DNA of 7,401 nt, from NCBI GenBank assembly GCA_964384675.1, contig CAYLNK010000332.1, positions 1-7,401 of the forward strand, written 5' to 3'. Made by a program: the position numbers and the translations under genes. Each line of letters begins with the position of its first letter. The first letter of the stretch is position 1. Below are positions 6,034 through 7,401 of the stretch, one piece after another. The notes below the pieces were generated by a model. It saw only the letters and a list, made by a program, of their open reading frames with translations, searched no databases and was not told the origin of the DNA. This stretch comes from CAYLNK01 sp964384675 (lineage in GTDB: Bacteria > Acidobacteriota > Thermoanaerobaculia > UBA5066).

Positions 6034-6093
6034 TCTCCCCCGAAACTGCCGGCTGCTTCATCTTCAGATTCCGTTTGGCAGTTTCGGGGGAGA
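6034..6093. repeat. Perfect 17-bp inverted repeat with 26-base loop
   Basis: The left arm tctcccccgaaactgcc (6034-6050) and the right arm (6077-6093) are exact reverse complements. The 26-base loop between them is AT-richer than its surroundings (cttcatcttcagattccg within it). There is no T-run after either arm, so it is not a standard intrinsic terminator. It could be a REP/MITE-like extragenic element, a structured RNA or a protein-binding site; the sequence alone does not decide. It lies 269 bases after vapC and 132 bases before the next start. Confidence 0.85.
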
Positions 6094-6225
6094 CAAGCGG
6101 GTCGGCCGGCGCAGCGGGAGCGAGGAGTCCGTTCCTCGTCCCGGCGGGATCGAAGGCCAACCTCGCGGCTCGCCATGTCCGCGACGTTACGGGGCCCCGC
6201 TAGACTCCGGCCCACCGGAGGACGC

Positions 6226-7182
6226 ATGGCCTACACGGCGATCCCGACGAAACAGCAGTGGAAGCGGGACATCGGCCTGTCGTTCGGGGTCATCGGGAAC
6301 CGGAAGAGCCCGTTTCCCGCCATGGAGCGGATCGGGAAGCTGCTGGCCGACTATCACTCCATCCCGGCGGGCCCCGGCGGCGCCGTCAAGCGGCTCTTCG
6401 TCTCCTTCCAGCTCTACCGGCACTGCGAGTTCGTCATGAAGAACCGCATCAACCGCGACAAGCTGGGCGGCCGGATCTCCGATCGGATGGTCGACTGCGT
6501 CCGCAACCTGCGGACCTACGTCCACACGACGCTGAAGGCCGACCTCGGCACCGACGACGCCCACTTCGCGGACGAGGCGGTCTCCACGTTCGGGATGCCG
6601 GTGTGCGCGGGGGGACAGGCCGAAGACGCCGTCTCGGTCGCCCACGGCACGATGCAGTACTACACGACGGACGCCGCCCGGGCCCCGTTCAAGCTCTCGT
6701 TCCGCGCGGGCGTCGCGAACCGCTGGGACTACGCGGGGCCGGGCAAGGGGACGCTCCGCGTCTACGACACCGCGGGGGCCGGTGACGCGCTCGAGTACGG
6801 GGGCTCCCTCTACGCTCTGGACAAGCGGGGCCGCCTCTACGTGAGCGGGCGCGAAGGGGAGCAGACCCTGAAGCACTCGTCGTTCCTCGGGGGGCAGGCG
6901 ACGCTCTGCGCCGGGACGATGCGCATCGACGCCGGGCGCGTGATCTGGCTCTCCGGCCGCAGCGGCCACTATCGCCCCACGGTGCTGCAGGTGGTCAACC
7001 TCCTCGAGCGGCTCCGCTCCTACGCGGTCACGCTCGACCAGGTGAGCGTCTACCGCGAGAACTTCACGGCCGAGTTCGCGGGAACCCCCTTCCGCCACTT
7101 CGAGGGCTGCGCCGCCACGGAGCTGCTCGCGCGGCAGCAGTGGCCGACGGGCGTCTCGCCGGACAGCATGCGGGTCGGGTGA
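6226..7182 (+). CDS. Conserved hypothetical protein with C-terminal IQM-like KHSSF/SGHYRPT signature
   Basis: A 318-aa soluble protein with no signal peptide. The start is ATG at 6226 with GGAGGA ending 3 bases before it. The N-terminal part (1-110) is mostly helical and charged. The C-terminal part (about 175-275) has a recognisable pattern: LRVYDTAGAGDALEYGGSLYALDKRGRLYVSG, then KHSSFLGGQATLCAGTMRI (216-234), a short strand-turn-strand, and SGRSGHYRPTVLQVVNLLERL (244-264). The same H-S-S-F-(L)...AG...G...SGHY-x-P-T arrangement is known from plant IQM proteins and from uncharacterised fungal and bacterial proteins; no enzymatic role is established there that I can name. The calmodulin-binding IQ part of plant IQM is not visible here. 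Its stop overlaps the next gene's GTG, so the two are cotranscribed. The match is recalled from motif patterns, not searched. Confidence 0.72.
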   Translation: MAYTAIPTKQQWKRDIGLSFGVIGNRKSPFPAMERIGKLLADYHSIPAGPGGAVKRLFVSFQLYRHCEFVMKNRINRDKLGGRISDRMVDCVRNLRTYVHTTLKADLGTDDAHFADEAVSTFGMPVCAGGQAEDAVSVAHGTMQYYTTDAARAPFKLSFRAGVANRWDYAGPGKGTLRVYDTAGAGDALEYGGSLYALDKRGRLYVSGREGEQTLKHSSFLGGQATLCAGTMRIDAGRVIWLSGRSGHYRPTVLQVVNLLERLRSYAVTLDQVSVYRENFTAEFAGTPFRHFEGCAATELLARQQWPTGVSPDSMRVG

Positions 7183-7401
7183 GCACGAGCCCCTCGGGAC
7201 GGCTGGTCGTCTCCCCCGCCTCGGCCCTCCGTCTCGCCGCCGCGACGACGTTCCTCGCGTCCTTCCCGCCCGGCACGGAGCTGCTCCTCGTGGGCGCCTC
7301 GCGTGCCGCCGCCGACGACCTGGCGCGCGCCCTCGGAACGGCGGCGGGGGCGACGTTCGGGCTCCACCGCCTGTCGCTCTCGCAGCTCGCCGCGCGGCTC
7401 G
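7179..7401 (+). CDS. Probable AddB-like PD-(D/E)XK nuclease/helicase family protein, N-terminal fragment
   Basis: The first 74 residues of a gene that runs off the window. The GTG at 7179 overlaps the TGA of the upstream gene. The fragment reads LVVSPASALRLAAATTFLAS, then ELLLVGASRAAADDLARALG and GATFGLHRLSLSQLAARL. This resembles the start of large AddB-type proteins annotated as PD-(D/E)XK nuclease family, in which a degenerate P-loop region (here VGASRAAADDL) is followed by an FGLHRxSLxQLA stretch. Such proteins pair with an AddA/UvrD-like helicase to process double-strand breaks. The nuclease motif would lie about a thousand residues further on and cannot be checked. If the family is right, an addA-like gene should follow downstream. 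High-GC codon use matches the host. Confidence 0.55.
   Translation, partial: MSTSPSGRLVVSPASALRLAAATTFLASFPPGTELLLVGASRAAADDLARALGTAAGATFGLHRLSLSQLAARL

Larger units (their letters stand above)
5765..6225. other. 461-base intergenic region with stem-loops and no convincing gene
   Basis: No reading frame here gives a protein-like product: frames on both strands are Arg/Pro/Ser-rich low-complexity translations with poor starts. The region holds two short GGCCTCG-type hairpins (5921-5950 and 5982-6009), the perfect 17-bp inverted repeat at 6034-6093, and, at its right end, the Shine-Dalgarno of the next gene (GGAGGA, 6217-6222). I see no clear sigma-70 promoter. The promoter for the gene at 6226 must lie here or upstream. 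Confidence 0.6.

Noticed and set aside
5808..6227. Minus-strand frame of 139 codons in the intergenic region
   Set aside because: Translation is Arg/Ser/Pro-rich, crosses all the stem-loops and shows no conserved pattern.
1..7401. CRISPR array, tRNA, rRNA or insertion-sequence transposase
   Set aside because: No regularly spaced repeats, no cloverleaf-like sequence and no transposase motif were seen on either strand.

Overview
The window is high-GC bacterial DNA (45 of 60 bases are G or C at 1021-1080) with dense, overlapping genes, many GTG or TTG starts and no introns. It fits an Acidobacteriota-like or delta-proteobacterial-like genome, but nothing seen here fixes the phylum.

Layout. (1) 1-648, plus strand: the 3' end of pnkp, the RNA-repair kinase/phosphatase/ligase that partners the Hen1 methyltransferase. 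(2) 645-2138, plus: a FAD-linked oxidase with an N-terminal hydrophobic segment, whose GTG start overlaps the pnkp stop. (3) 2139-2354: a convergent intergenic gap with two short GC-rich hairpins. (4) 2355-4414, minus: three tightly packed genes of clearly lower G+C (35 of 60 at 2581-2640). Read 5' to 3' they are a TIGR04255-family protein, a 163-aa protein of unknown function and a 255-aa protein of unknown function with an SRDC motif and a coiled-coil tail. This looks like a horizontally acquired accessory cassette and is the best candidate here for an undescribed system. (5) 4681-4908, minus: a possible 75-aa small protein with a strong Shine-Dalgarno and a TTG start. (6) 5130-5764, plus: a VapBC toxin-antitoxin pair behind an AT-rich promoter that appears to drive a leaderless transcript. 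(7) 5765-6225: 461 bases with no convincing gene, holding three stem-loops, one of them a perfect 17-bp inverted repeat around an AT-richer loop. (8) 6226-7182, plus: a 318-aa protein whose C-terminal half carries the KHSSF and SGHYRPT signature known from plant IQM proteins and uncharacterised microbial homologues. (9) 7179-7401, plus: the N-terminus of a probable AddB-like PD-(D/E)XK nuclease/helicase protein, overlapping the previous stop.

The plus-strand genes at both ends (RNA repair and oxidase on the left, IQM-like protein and AddB-like protein on the right) look like host genes in coupled pairs. The middle, about 2.2-5.8 kb, is accessory: a low-GC cassette, a small ORF and a toxin-antitoxin module. 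Nothing in the sequence shows that the cassette and VapBC act together.
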